Shown: positions 51,568 through 59,874 of the stretch, in pieces
Layout of the letters: each line of letters opens with the position of its first letter
Position numbering within the stretch: the stretch's first letter is position 1
From: RPQJ01 sp963706535
GTDB lineage: Bacteria; Pseudomonadota; Gammaproteobacteria; Steroidobacterales; Steroidobacteraceae
Direction of reading: 5' to 3'
NCBI GenBank assembly: GCA_963706535.1
Contig: CAVPMU010000001.1
Coordinates: 19,488-83,487, forward strand
Length of the DNA stretch: 64,000 nt
Position numbers and translations under genes: made by a program
Notes under the pieces: generated by a model
Told to the model about the DNA's origin: nothing
The model's input: the letters and a program-made list of their open reading frames with translations, nothing else
The model's database searches: none

Positions 51568-52623
51568 ATGCACACCCTCGAATCCGACCTCGCGCACCAG
51601 GACGCCGCCCGCATGACCACCGCTCCCCAGGCACGACCGGCCTTCGGCACCGTGCTGGCCGACCAGATGGCGATCGCCACCTATCGCAATGGCCAGTGGG
51701 GCGCCCACGAGTTGCGGCCCACCGGTCCCATCGAGATACAACCCGCCGCACACGTGCTGCACTACGCCAGCGAGTGCTTCGAGGGCTTCAAGGCCTATCG
51801 CTGGGCCGACGGCAGCATCCACGTGTTCCGCATGGACAAGCACGTCGAGCGCATGTGCCAGAGCGCGCGCCTGCTCGCGTTGCCGGTGCCCGATGCGGCG
51901 CAGCTCGCGAAGATGGTGCTCACCGTGATCGACCGCGTCCGCGCGCAGGTGCCGGAGCCGCCGGGCGCGCTCTACATGCGGCCGCTGCTGTACGGGACGA
52001 TGCCGAACATCGGCGCGGCCTCGGCGCCTTCGAACGAGGCGAACCTGATCGTGCTCGCGAGCCCGGTGTGGGATTACTTCGCGGGCGGCATGAAGCCGCT
52101 GCGCATCTTCGTCGAGGACCGCTGCCACCGCACCGCGGAGCACCTCGGCATGGTGAAGACCGGCGGCAACTACGCGGCCGCCATGGGCCCGACGCTGGCG
52201 GCCCGCGAGAAGCACAAGGTGGACCAGGTGCTGTTCTGCCCGGGCGGCTCGGTGCAGGAGACCGGCGCGGCGAACTTCCTGCTGATCCGCGAGGGCCACA
52301 TCCTGACGCGCAGCCTCGACTCGACGTTCCTCCACGGCGTGACCCGCGATTCGCTGCTCACCATGGCGCGCGGCATGGGCTTCAAGGTCGAGGAGCGCGT
52401 GTTCGACATCGCCGAGATGCTCGAGTGGGTGAAGACCGGCGAGGCTGCGCTCTCGGGCACCGCCGCGGTACTGGCCGGCGTCGGCACGCTGGTTCACGCC
52501 GACGAGGAATATCGCGTCGGCAGCGGCGAGGTGGGCCCCGTCACCAAGCGACTGCGTGCGGCGCTCGTCGCCATCCAGAGCGGCGAGGCTCCCGACACCT
52601 ACGGGTGGACGACGCGCGTGTGA
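51568..52623 (+). CDS. ilvE: Branched-chain amino acid aminotransferase
   Basis: 351 residues. Class IV PLP fold: HYASECFEGFKAYRWADGSI, RMDKHVERMCQSA, the PLP lysine in MVKTGGNYAAAM, VQETGAANFLL and GVTRDSLL. The form is the BCAT-II/eukaryote-like length. It interconverts Leu/Ile/Val and their oxoacids, feeding the dehydrogenase encoded just upstream (gap of 4 bases to E2). GTGA overlap with the next gene. Confidence 0.93.
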   Translation: MHTLESDLAHQDAARMTTAPQARPAFGTVLADQMAIATYRNGQWGAHELRPTGPIEIQPAAHVLHYASECFEGFKAYRWADGSIHVFRMDKHVERMCQSARLLALPVPDAAQLAKMVLTVIDRVRAQVPEPPGALYMRPLLYGTMPNIGAASAPSNEANLIVLASPVWDYFAGGMKPLRIFVEDRCHRTAEHLGMVKTGGNYAAAMGPTLAAREKHKVDQVLFCPGGSVQETGAANFLLIREGHILTRSLDSTFLHGVTRDSLLTMARGMGFKVEERVFDIAEMLEWVKTGEAALSGTAAVLAGVGTLVHADEEYRVGSGEVGPVTKRLRAALVAIQSGEAPDTYGWTTRV

Positions 52624-53393
52624 GCGCCGCGGGCGCTGGCCACGTCGCCGTCGTCACGGGTGCGGGCAGCGCCACCGGCATGGGCCATGCGATCGCCCGC
52701 GCGCTCGGCGGCGCGGGGCTGAAGCTCGTGATCGCATCGACCACCGATCGCATCCAGCAGCGCGTTGCGGAACTCCGTAGCTGGGGCATCGATGCCACCG
52801 GCGTGGCATGCGACCTGACCACGGAATCCGGCGTAGCGATGCTCGCCGCGGCCGCCGACTGCATCGGGGTGGTCGCCGTGGTCGTGAACAACGCGGGCAT
52901 GGCGATCCTGGGCGAGATGGATACCCACACCGATCTCGCGCAGGTCACGGCCGAGCAGTGGCATCGCTCGCTCGAGCGCAATCTCACCTCGGCGTTCCTG
53001 GTGACGCGCGCATTCCTGCCCGGCATGAAGCAGCGCGGCTACGGACGGATCGTGAACGTCTCCTCGACGACGGGCACCGTCAGTGCGATGCCGGGCGACT
53101 CAGCCTATGCGGCCGCCAAGGCGGGCATGGCGGGGCTGACCAGGGCCGTGGCGCTCGAGGCGGCACCATTCGGCGTCACCGTGAATGCGGTCGCGCCCGG
53201 CTGGATCGCCACCGGATCGCAGACCGAGCGTGAAGCGGCCGCGGGCACGCGGGCGCCCGTCGGACGCTCCGGAACACCCGGGGAGGTGGCCAGCCTCGTT
53301 GGCTGGCTCGCCTCGCCCGGGGCGTCCTATGTCACCGGCCAGCTGATCGTGGTCGACGGCGGCAACTCCATCGTCGAGGACCACAACGCGTGA
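52620..53393 (+). CDS. Short-chain dehydrogenase/reductase
   Basis: 257 residues from GTG 52620. TGAGSATGMGHAIARALG (glycine-rich loop with a two-residue insertion), NNAGMAILGEMDTHTD, NVSSTTGTVS and YAAAKAGMAG are the SDR motifs; the end VTGQLIVVDGG is FabG-like. It lies in the branched-chain operon, so it may act on 3-oxo- or 3-hydroxyacyl intermediates of branched acids. Coupled on both sides by GTGA overlaps. Confidence 0.9.
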   Translation: MSAAGAGHVAVVTGAGSATGMGHAIARALGGAGLKLVIASTTDRIQQRVAELRSWGIDATGVACDLTTESGVAMLAAAADCIGVVAVVVNNAGMAILGEMDTHTDLAQVTAEQWHRSLERNLTSAFLVTRAFLPGMKQRGYGRIVNVSSTTGTVSAMPGDSAYAAAKAGMAGLTRAVALEAAPFGVTVNAVAPGWIATGSQTEREAAAGTRAPVGRSGTPGEVASLVGWLASPGASYVTGQLIVVDGGNSIVEDHNA

Positions 53394-54145
53394 GCGGGTC
53401 GGTCGTGCTGGTCGCCGGTGCGGGCGGCGGCATAGGCGCCGCCACGGTGCGGAAGTTCGCGGCGTCAGGGTGGTGGGTGATCGCGACGGATGCGGACGAA
53501 GCCAAGCTGGCCACGCTGGAATCGGGTCTCGCCACGACTGCGATCGTTGGCGACGTGCGAGACCCCGCGAGCTGCCGCGGAATGGTCGCCCGCGGCGTGG
53601 CGGCCGCCGGACGACTCGATGCGCTCGTCAATGCCGCTGGCGTCTGGCGTGAAGGGCCAGTGGACGATTGCACCGAGGCCGATTTCGATGCCGTCGTCGA
53701 CGTGAACCTGAAGGGAACGTTTTTCATGTGCGCCGCCGCGATTCCCCACCTCAAGGAATCGCAGGGTGCCATCGTCAACATATCGAGCGACGCCGGGCGC
53801 CAGGGCAACCTGAACGCGGCGGCCTACTGCGCGTCGAAGGGCGGTGTGACGATCTTCACCAAGGCGCTGGCGCTCGAACTCGCACCACATGGCGTGCGGG
53901 CGAATACCGTGTCGCCCGGCGACGTGGACACGCCCATGCTGCGTTTCCAGGCGGAGCGCTACGGCGGCGGGAATCCGCAGGATTATCTCGATGACCTGCT
54001 GGCGAAGTATCCACAGGGTGAACGCGCTCGCTTCATTCGCCCTGCGGAAGTCGCTGAACTCGTCTTTTTCCTGTGCTCCTCAGCGGCCGCGGCCATCACC
54101 GGCGCCGATCTCGCGATCGACCAGGGCTATTCCGCCGGCAAGTGA
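53390..54145 (+). CDS. Short-chain dehydrogenase/reductase
   Basis: 251 residues from GTG 53390. AGAGGGIGAATVRKFAASG, DALVNAAGVW, NISSDAGRQGN and YCASKGGVTIF define a second, only distantly similar SDR. GDVDTPMLRFQAERYGGGNP and TGADLAIDQGYSAG are FabG/glucose-dehydrogenase-like. It is the last gene of the six-gene operon starting at 48024, 15 bases before the convergent anti-sigma gene end. Confidence 0.9.
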   Translation: MSGSVVLVAGAGGGIGAATVRKFAASGWWVIATDADEAKLATLESGLATTAIVGDVRDPASCRGMVARGVAAAGRLDALVNAAGVWREGPVDDCTEADFDAVVDVNLKGTFFMCAAAIPHLKESQGAIVNISSDAGRQGNLNAAAYCASKGGVTIFTKALALELAPHGVRANTVSPGDVDTPMLRFQAERYGGGNPQDYLDDLLAKYPQGERARFIRPAEVAELVFFLCSSAAAAITGADLAIDQGYSAGK

Positions 54146-54160
54146 CCGGTCGACCGGTCG

Positions 54161-54709
54161 TCAGCGCCGCAGGCCCGGGAGTGGCACCACGCCGCGGGCG
54201 GCCGACCAGGCCAGGGCAGCGGCGGCCACCGCGATGCCGAGCGCGCCCGACACGGCCAGCTGCGGTGGGCCCGTGATCGCATCCAGCAGGGAGCCGGTAG
54301 ATCCCGACAAGCCTCGCGCCGCGACCAGCAGGCCAAGGGTTGCCGCGACCGTGCCGATCGCATCGAGCAGCACGTGACGGCGTACGCCGCGACCGAGCAC
54401 CTCAAGCGTCCGCTCGTACTCGCGATCCTCCGCCGAGCGCAGCTCGCTACGCCGGGCCGGCTGGACGATCGCCGAGAGACGCTCGCGCAGCCTGTCCTCG
54501 AATTCAGCGGAAAGCCGTGGCCGCGGCATGGCGGAAGCCAGCGACGCGTCGAGCCCGGCGAACTCGGCCTGCCACGCGCGGCAGCGCGGGCAAGCGGCGA
54601 CGTGCAGCCGGATCACGCGCGCCCGCTCGGGCCCGAGTGAGCCCTCCAGCAGGTCCACGAGGTCGTGCTCGTATTCGGCGCAGGGGCCGGTGTCGATCGT
54701 GTCGTTCAT
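54161..54709 (-). CDS. Zinc-finger anti-sigma factor, membrane anchored
   Basis: 182 residues from ATG 54709. The N-terminal zinc anti-sigma domain has YEHDLVDLLEGSL and HVAACPRCRAWQAEF (H-x3-C-x2-C). A charged linker leads to a C-terminal membrane hairpin (AIGTVAATLGLLVAARGLSG and LAVSGALGIAVAAAALAWSA). It overlaps the ECF sigma stop by 4 bases and would hold that sigma at the membrane until a signal releases it. Confidence 0.9.
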   Translation of the reverse strand: MNDTIDTGPCAEYEHDLVDLLEGSLGPERARVIRLHVAACPRCRAWQAEFAGLDASLASAMPRPRLSAEFEDRLRERLSAIVQPARRSELRSAEDREYERTLEVLGRGVRRHVLLDAIGTVAATLGLLVAARGLSGSTGSLLDAITGPPQLAVSGALGIAVAAAALAWSAARGVVPLPGLRR

Positions 54710-55254
54710 GCGGCTTTCACCTCGTCGGGCCGGGCGAGCTCCATCAGGCGCTTGCGGGCCCGGTGCAGAAGGTTCTTGACGGTGCCGAGCGGCATGTCGA
54801 GCTGCTCGGCGACCGCTTCGTAGGAACGGTCCTCGAGATAGAAGAGGCGGATGGCTTCCTGCTGGTTGCGCGGCAGCGATTCCACCAGTCTCAGGATGTT
54901 GTCCCGCTCCGGGTCCGCGGCGGGCCCGGTCGCGATGCTCTCGGCCGCGTGCTGGGCCTCGGTCGAATCCGGGTCGTCGAAGGAGACGGTCGGCCGGCGC
55001 CGCCGCAGTTCCATCAGGCAGGTGTTGCGCGTGATCGCATAGATCCAGGTGCCGAGCGCCGCTCGCCCGTCGAAGCCGGGCAACGCCTTCCAGACCCGCA
55101 CGAACGTCTCCTGGGTGGCATCCTCCGCCGCGGCCCGCTCCTTGAGGATGGAATACGACAGGCGGAAAACGCGGTCCTTGTAGGCGGGGACGACGAGATC
55201 GAAGGCGCGGGCGTGGCGACCCGCTGCCAGATGTTGTTCGATCCCGGCATCCAT
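54706..55254 (-). CDS. ECF RNA polymerase sigma factor
   Basis: 182 residues. Region 2: KDRVFRLSYSILKERAAAED, ATQETFVRVWKALPGFDGRA; region 4: LPRNQQEAIRLFYLEDRSYE, LGTVKNLLHRARKRLMELA. The ATG lies only 7 bases beyond the predicted -10 box (complement of 55261-55267), so the transcript is probably leaderless. Paired with the anti-sigma at 54161-54709. The same promoter pattern drives the divergent membrane protein gene. Confidence 0.95.
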   Translation of the reverse strand: MDAGIEQHLAAGRHARAFDLVVPAYKDRVFRLSYSILKERAAAEDATQETFVRVWKALPGFDGRAALGTWIYAITRNTCLMELRRRRPTVSFDDPDSTEAQHAAESIATGPAADPERDNILRLVESLPRNQQEAIRLFYLEDRSYEAVAEQLDMPLGTVKNLLHRARKRLMELARPDEVKAA

Positions 55255-55260
55255 GCGCCT

Positions 55261-55329
55261 TTATATGCGCGGGAGGGGTGCAGGGTTGCAAGGGGGCGAT
55301 GCAACCCGCGGGCGGTCCGGCGCATATAA
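55261..55329. promoter_or_regulatory. Second mirror-image pair of ECF promoters
   Basis: Leftward: GCAACCC (complement of 55283-55289), 15 bases, CATATAA (complement of 55261-55267). Rightward: GCAACCC (55301-55307), 15 bases, CATATAA (55323-55329). Both -10 boxes are preceded by CG or GCG, so the outer ends form a perfect TTATATGCGC / GCGCATATAA inverted repeat. An AAC in the -35 is typical of ECF promoters. Inference: the ECF at 54706-55254 transcribes itself and the gene at 55355. Confidence 0.82.
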
Positions 55330-55354
55330 CGATCACCTACACCGGAGACCTGCC

Positions 55355-55762
55355 ATGGACGAAGACGCCATCGCCGTATTCATTCCCATCATCGCGATCT
55401 TCATGTCGCTGCTGATTCCGATCGTGTTCGCGATCGTGGACTACAAGCGGCGCAAGGACATCGTGGAAGCGAACCATAAGGAGCGCCTTGCCGCGATCGA
55501 GCGCGGCATGGAGATCCCGTCGCTGCCCGAGTCCTTCTACCAGTCGCTGAAGCCGGCGCGGCGCTCGAGCTACCTGCTGCCCGGCCTGATCTGGCTGTTC
55601 GTCGGCATCGGGCTGTTCATCGCGCTCGGCGCGGTGGCGGGCGAGGAGGTCAAGTACTTCGGCGTGATTCCCGGCGGCGTGGGCCTCGCGTTCCTGGTCT
55701 ATTACTTCGTCGAGGGCCGCAAGCTGCCGCCCACGACCCCGGATACGCGGCCGCCAGCCTGA
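55355..55762 (+). CDS. DUF6249-like small membrane protein
   Basis: 135 residues, three hydrophobic segments (VFIPIIAIFMSLLIPIVFAI, LLPGLIWLFVGIGLFIALGA, IPGGVGLAFLVYYFVEG). Between the first two lies KRRKDIVEANHKERLAAIER, a conserved helix of a family often encoded next to ECF sigma/anti-sigma pairs. CCGGAGA lies 6 bases before the ATG. Expression from the mirrored ECF promoter suggests an envelope-stress target. Confidence 0.82.
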   Translation: MDEDAIAVFIPIIAIFMSLLIPIVFAIVDYKRRKDIVEANHKERLAAIERGMEIPSLPESFYQSLKPARRSSYLLPGLIWLFVGIGLFIALGAVAGEEVKYFGVIPGGVGLAFLVYYFVEGRKLPPTTPDTRPPA

Positions 55763-55833
55763 CCCAGGGTTGACTCCGGGTGCCGTCCACGTGCGAATCT
55801 CGTGGTCTCGCACCGGCCCCGGAGTCCCCGCCC

Positions 55834-56968
55834 ATGCCCAGGTTCGCAGTTCCGTTCGCGCTCGCGCTGCTCATCGCTGCGCCACTTCCCGGGGCCCGTG
55901 CCGACGATGGAGCGGTCGGCACCGAGCGCGGACCCATCCGCCTGGTCACCGTCGCCCGGGGGCTCGAGCGGCCCTGGGGCATGGCGTTCCTGCCGGACGG
56001 GCGCTTGCTCGTCACCGAGAAGCCGGGGCGGCTGCGGCTCGTCGGCACCGACGGCAAGGTCGGTCCGCCGCTGGCTGGCATTCCAGAACGTCGACGCGGC
56101 CGGGCAGGGTGGCCTGCTCGACGTCGCGCTCGACCCGGACTTTGCGTCGAACCGCCTCGTCTACGTTTCCTACGCCGAGCCACGCGACGGTGGCAATGGC
56201 ACCGCCGTTGCCCGCGGGCGCCTCACGGATTCCGGCCTCGCCGATGTGCGGGTGATCTTCCGCCAGCAGCCGACGGTGAAGAGTGGCCATCACTTCGGTT
56301 CGCGCCTGGTCTTCGCCCGCGACGGCCGGCTGTTCGTGACGCTGGGCGAGCGCAATTCCGAGCGCGCGCGTGCGCAGACGCTCGACTCGCACATCGGCAA
56401 GGTCGTGCGCATCGAGCGTGACGGCAAGGTCCCCGCGGACAATCCGTTCGTCGGCAGGGCGGGCGCGTTGCCGGAGATCTGGTCCTACGGTCATCGCAAC
56501 GTGCAGGGTGCGGCGCTGCATCCAGTCACCGGCGAACTGTGGAGCAACGAGCACGGTCCCCGGGGCGGGGACGAGTTCAATCGCACGCTCGCGGGGCGCA
56601 ACTACGGCTGGCCGAAGGTCAGCTACGGGGTCGAGTACTCGGGCGCGAAGATCAGCGATGCGGCGACTGCGCCCGGCATCGAGCCGCCGGTGCATTACTG
56701 GGTGCCGTCCATCGCCACCAGTGGCCTGCTGTTCTATACCGGCGACCGCTTCCCGCTGTGGAAGGGCAATGCGTTCGTGGGCGGCTTGAAGAGCCAGCAG
56801 TTGTCACGTCTCGAGTTCGACGGCAACGAGGTCGCGCACGAGGAAGTGCTGCTGCGCGGGGTCGTGGGCGACCGGGTCCGCGACGTCGAGCAGGGCCCGG
56901 ACGGCCTGATCTACCTGCTCACGGACGAGGGCGACGGGAGGTTGCTGCGCATCGAGCCGTCGAACTGA
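55834..56968 (+). pseudogene. PQQ-dependent sugar dehydrogenase (YliI/Asd-like), +1 frameshift
   Basis: Signal peptide (VPFALALLIAAPLPGARA) then RLVTVARGLERPWGMAFLPD and LLVTEKPGRLRLVG in the first frame; at LAGIP the frame changes and VDAAGQGGLLDVALDPDF, WSNEHGPRGGDEFN, GLLFYTGDRFPLWKG and the end LIYLLTDEGDGRLLRIEP follow. The shift is in GAACGTC at 56086-56092. Each half is otherwise complete. The family is a beta-propeller aldose dehydrogenase in the periplasm. Confidence 0.87.
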
Positions 56969-57020
56969 GTAGAATTCGTGCGTTGGGCCTGTAGCACAGC
57001 GGTTAGTGCAGGGGACTCAT

Positions 57021-57257
57021 CTAGAAGGTGCCTTCGCGGCGTAATCCGCGGAGTGGACGGGATGAATTCAGGGAAACCTTCCGGCCAAGCCGATGGCAAC
57101 CCTGAGCCAAGCCGGTGGTACACCGCCGGACGGTGCAGAGACTACCTGAGGGCTGCAGTGCCCTTGATGACAGGCATCGAGCGTCCCGCACCCGACCGGC
57201 CACGGGGCCGAGGGTGAAGAGATAGTCCACGCCCGGGGGAAATCCCGGGGCAACGTG
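57021..57257 (+). ncRNA. Self-splicing group I intron in tRNA-Ile(CAU)
   Basis: 237 nt, no ORF. The 5' exon ends CAT, pairing with the internal guide GTG (57028-57030), with the required U.G pair at the splice site. P2 hairpin around 57033-57049; the core elements AACCCTGAGCCAAGCC (57098-57113) and GTGCAGAGACTAC (57133-57145) are the P/Q and R/S-type sequences of group IC3 introns. The last base (57257) is G, as required. The Azoarcus intron occupies the same site of the same tRNA (general knowledge). Confidence 0.9.
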
Positions 57258-57282
57258 AATCCCTTGGTCGTAGGTTCGAATC

Positions 57283-57295
57283 CTACCGGGCCCAC
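57283..57295. repeat. Left copy of tRNA 3'-end repeat
   Basis: CTACCGGGCCCAC, part of the T stem and acceptor of tRNA-Ile, is repeated exactly at 58534-58546. GAATC also precedes both copies (directly here, three bases earlier there). The pair brackets the VapBC45-like genes, the usual signature of integration at a tRNA 3' end, though no integrase is present. Confidence 0.65.
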
Positions 57296-57428
57296 CACCT
57301 TGAGCGAATATGGGCAGTTCGAGGCGGTTCCGGCCGCTACTGGCCTGGAACCCGTTCGTCGTCGAACGGTCGAAGTCATGCGCGACGCTGTGCCAGAATT
57401 GGCCGGCTGACTGGCCCAGGAGATACCC

Positions 57429-58115
57429 ATGGCACGGATAGATCTCGATGCGCTCCGTCGCACGCCGGCCTATCCGTTCGCGGAGGCCGCGCACTACCTG
57501 CGCCTACCCACGAGCACGCTGCGGTCGTGGTTCCTTGGGCAGCATCGATTCCGCCCGCTAATCCGTCTCGACGGCGACCGTGGCGAGGGGCTGTCCTTCC
57601 TCAACTTGGTTGAAGCCCACGTGCTCGCGTCGATCCGTCGCGGCCATGGGTTGTCGCTGCCGAAGGTCCGTCGCAGCCTCGCATACGTGTCTGATCATCT
57701 CGGCATCGATCGGCCGCTCTCGGCGGTGGAGTTCCAGACGAACGGCGTGGACCTTTTCCTCGAGCAACTCGGCGAACTACTCAACGTGTCCAAGGAAGGG
57801 CAGGTGGAAATGCACGCGCTGATGAAGGCATACCTGCGCCGAATCAAACGCGACTACCTTGGGGTCCCGATCAAGTTGTACCCGTTCACACGAACGAATG
57901 CGCCACTGTCGGCGAAGGCGCCGACCACGGTAGAGATGGACCCGCGAATTGCCTTCGGCCGTCCGGTGCTTGTCGGCACCGCCGTGCCAACTGCAGTACT
58001 CGCAGACCGGTTCAAGGCGGGGGATACGCTGAGCGACCTCGCCGCTGACTATGACACCTCGACGGACAAGATCGAGGAAGCGATCCGCTGCGAGTTCGAC
58101 CGCCAGGCTGCTTGA
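57429..58115 (+). CDS. VapB45-like antitoxin: HTH plus DUF433
   Basis: 228 residues. N-terminus YPFAEAAHYLRLPTSTLRSW is a MerR-like helix-turn-helix; GLSFLNLVEAHVLASIRRGH follows; the last 75 residues (DPRIAFGRPVLVGTAVPTAV, LSDLAADYDTSTDKIEEAIR) are a DUF433 domain. This domain order is that of VapB45-type antitoxins. Base composition is lower in GC than the flanks. It overlaps the toxin gene. Confidence 0.85.
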   Translation: MARIDLDALRRTPAYPFAEAAHYLRLPTSTLRSWFLGQHRFRPLIRLDGDRGEGLSFLNLVEAHVLASIRRGHGLSLPKVRRSLAYVSDHLGIDRPLSAVEFQTNGVDLFLEQLGELLNVSKEGQVEMHALMKAYLRRIKRDYLGVPIKLYPFTRTNAPLSAKAPTTVEMDPRIAFGRPVLVGTAVPTAVLADRFKAGDTLSDLAADYDTSTDKIEEAIRCEFDRQAA

Positions 58116-58500
58116 AGACACCGTCTTCTACCTGGACGAGTCGATCTACTCGCGCGTGCTTCTAGAGGCCATGCGCGCCGCCGGCGCGACCGTGGAGCAC
58201 GTGCGCGGGGCAGTTCGGGCCGGCGCGTCCGACGAGGAGTGGCTGGCGTTCGTTGGTGAGCACCGATGGGTTGCCATCATGCGTGATCAGCGCATCCGGT
58301 GGCGTCGCCTCGAGCGCGAGGCATTGAAGTTGTCCGGGGTCGGGGCGTTCGTCTTCACTGGTGGGCAGGCCACCGCGCGGGATACAGCTGAGACCATTGT
58401 GCTGAAGCTCCCGAAACTGGCTGCGATTGCGAGCAGCGAACCCCGACCGTTTCTGTATGCAATTAGCCGCGGCGGAACTCTCAGCAAGATTGCGCTCTAG
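58051..58500 (+). CDS. VapC45-like PIN-domain toxin
   Basis: The conserved part begins at about 58110: DTVFYLDESIYSRVLLEAMR with the first acidic residues, then AGASDEEWLAFVGEHRWVAI, MRDQRIRWRRLEREAL, GVGAFVFTGGQATARDT. This is the PIN-like VapC45 family, expected to be an RNase. ATG 58051 gives 149 residues with 65 bases of overlap with the antitoxin; a CTG at 58108 is an alternative, so the start is uncertain. Confidence 0.8.
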   Translation: MTPRRTRSRKRSAASSTARLLEDTVFYLDESIYSRVLLEAMRAAGATVEHVRGAVRAGASDEEWLAFVGEHRWVAIMRDQRIRWRRLEREALKLSGVGAFVFTGGQATARDTAETIVLKLPKLAAIASSEPRPFLYAISRGGTLSKIAL

Positions 58501-58533
58501 CCCGGCACACGGACCAAATCTGACTGAATCAGG

Positions 58534-58546
58534 CTACCGGGCCCAC
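58534..58546. repeat. Right copy of tRNA 3'-end repeat
   Basis: CTACCGGGCCCAC identical to 57283-57295, followed by TA instead of CA. It ends at the stop codon of dctM (58546-58548). Together with the tRNA copy it delimits about 1.25 kb holding only the VapBC45-like genes. Confidence 0.65.
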
Positions 58547-59874
58547 TAACCCTTCACGTAGACGTGGTTCGGCAGCCAGAGCGCGATCTCCGGATAGATG
58601 ATCACGAGCGCCAGTCCCACGATCATGATCAGCACGAAGGGGATGATCGACTTGTAGATGTCGATCAGCGAGATTTCCTTCGGCGCCATCGCCCGCATCA
58701 GGAACAGGTTGTAGCCGAACGGCGGCGTGATGTAGGCGATCTGGCAGGTGATCGTGTAGAGGATGCCGTACCAGATCGGGTTGAACCCGAGCGCGATCAC
58801 CAGCGGCACGTAGAGCGGCGCCACGATGATCAGCATCGCGGTGTCGTCGAGGAAGGTGCCCATCAGGATGTAGGTGAGCTGCATCAGCACCAGCACCTGC
58901 CAGGGCTCGAGCCCCCACTTCTCGAGGAACAGGATCTCGATCGCCTTCACCGCGCCGAGGCCGTCGAACACCGCGCCGAATGCGAGCGCCGCCAGGATGA
59001 TCCACATGAACATGGCGCTCACGGCCAGGCTCTTGCGCAGCGTGTCCTCCAACACCTTGCGCGTGATGCGGCCCTTGTACCAGGCGACCAGGGTGGCCGC
59101 GAACGCGCCGACGGCGGACGACTCCACCATGCTGGTGACGCCCATCACGAACAGGCCCGTCATCGAGAAGATGATCAGCAGGGGCAGGACGCCGGCCCTG
59201 AGCAGGCGGAACTTCTCGCTCCAGGTGATCTGCTGGCGTTCCTCGAGCGGCAGCGGCGGACCGAGGTGGGGCTGCAGCTGGCAGCGGATCACGATGTAGA
59301 GGATGAACAGGGTTGCCAGCAGCAGCCCCGGCCCGACACCCGCGAGCCAGAGCTGGCCCACCGGCTGGCGCGCGATCATCCCGTAGAGCACCAGCACGAC
59401 GCTCGGCGGGAGCATGATGCCGAGCGAGCTGCCGGCCTGGATGACCCCCGTGACCATGATCTTGTCGTAGCCGCGCTTCAGCAGTTCCGGCAGCGCGATG
59501 GTGGCGCCGATCGCCATGCCCGCGACGCTCAGGCCGTTCATCGCCGAGATGGCCACCATCAGCAGGATCGTGCCGACGGCGAGCCCGCCGCGCATCGGCC
59601 CGGTCCAGACGTGGAACATGCGGTACAGGTCGCTCGCGATCCCGGACTCCGACAGCATGTAGCCCATGTAGACGAACATGGGCAGCGTCAGCATCGGGTA
59701 CCAGTTGAGCAGCGTGATGGTCGAGGCGAACGGCATCTCGACCGCGCCTTCGCCCCACAGCGACAACGCGAAGATGGTCGCGATGAAGCCGATCGCGCCG
59801 AACACCCGCTGCCCGGTGAGCAGCAGGAGCATGAACGTCGAGAACATCAGGACGGCGATCGCCTCGTAGCTCAT
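58546..59874 (-). CDS. dctM: TRAP transporter large permease (DctM)
   Basis: 442 residues, about 12 helices. AIAVLMFSTFMLLLLTGQRV, AISAMNGLSVAGMAIGATIA, IQAGSSLGIMLPPSVVLVLY and MGTFLDDTAMLIIVAPLYVP are hallmark segments (binding GSSLGIMLPPS). The transporter moves a carboxylate with Na+. It overlaps dctQ by 4 bases. Confidence 0.95.
   Translation of the reverse strand: MSYEAIAVLMFSTFMLLLLTGQRVFGAIGFIATIFALSLWGEGAVEMPFASTITLLNWYPMLTLPMFVYMGYMLSESGIASDLYRMFHVWTGPMRGGLAVGTILLMVAISAMNGLSVAGMAIGATIALPELLKRGYDKIMVTGVIQAGSSLGIMLPPSVVLVLYGMIARQPVGQLWLAGVGPGLLLATLFILYIVIRCQLQPHLGPPLPLEERQQITWSEKFRLLRAGVLPLLIIFSMTGLFVMGVTSMVESSAVGAFAATLVAWYKGRITRKVLEDTLRKSLAVSAMFMWIILAALAFGAVFDGLGAVKAIEILFLEKWGLEPWQVLVLMQLTYILMGTFLDDTAMLIIVAPLYVPLVIALGFNPIWYGILYTITCQIAYITPPFGYNLFLMRAMAPKEISLIDIYKSIIPFVLIMIVGLALVIIYPEIALWLPNHVYVKG

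Larger units (their letters stand above)
56985..57297 (+). tRNA. tRNA-Ile(CAU) interrupted by a group I intron
   Basis: Exons 56985-57020 (36 nt) and 57258-57297 (40 nt) join to a 76-nt tRNA including an encoded CCA. Anticodon loop CTCATAA has anticodon CAT at 34-36. Acceptor GGGCCTG pairs with CGGGCCC; the D stem is GCAC/GTGC, T loop TTCGAAT. CAU in this context (ACTCATAATC) is that of the minor isoleucine tRNA whose C34 becomes lysidine, decoding AUA. The intron lies between bases 36 and 37. Confidence 0.92.
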
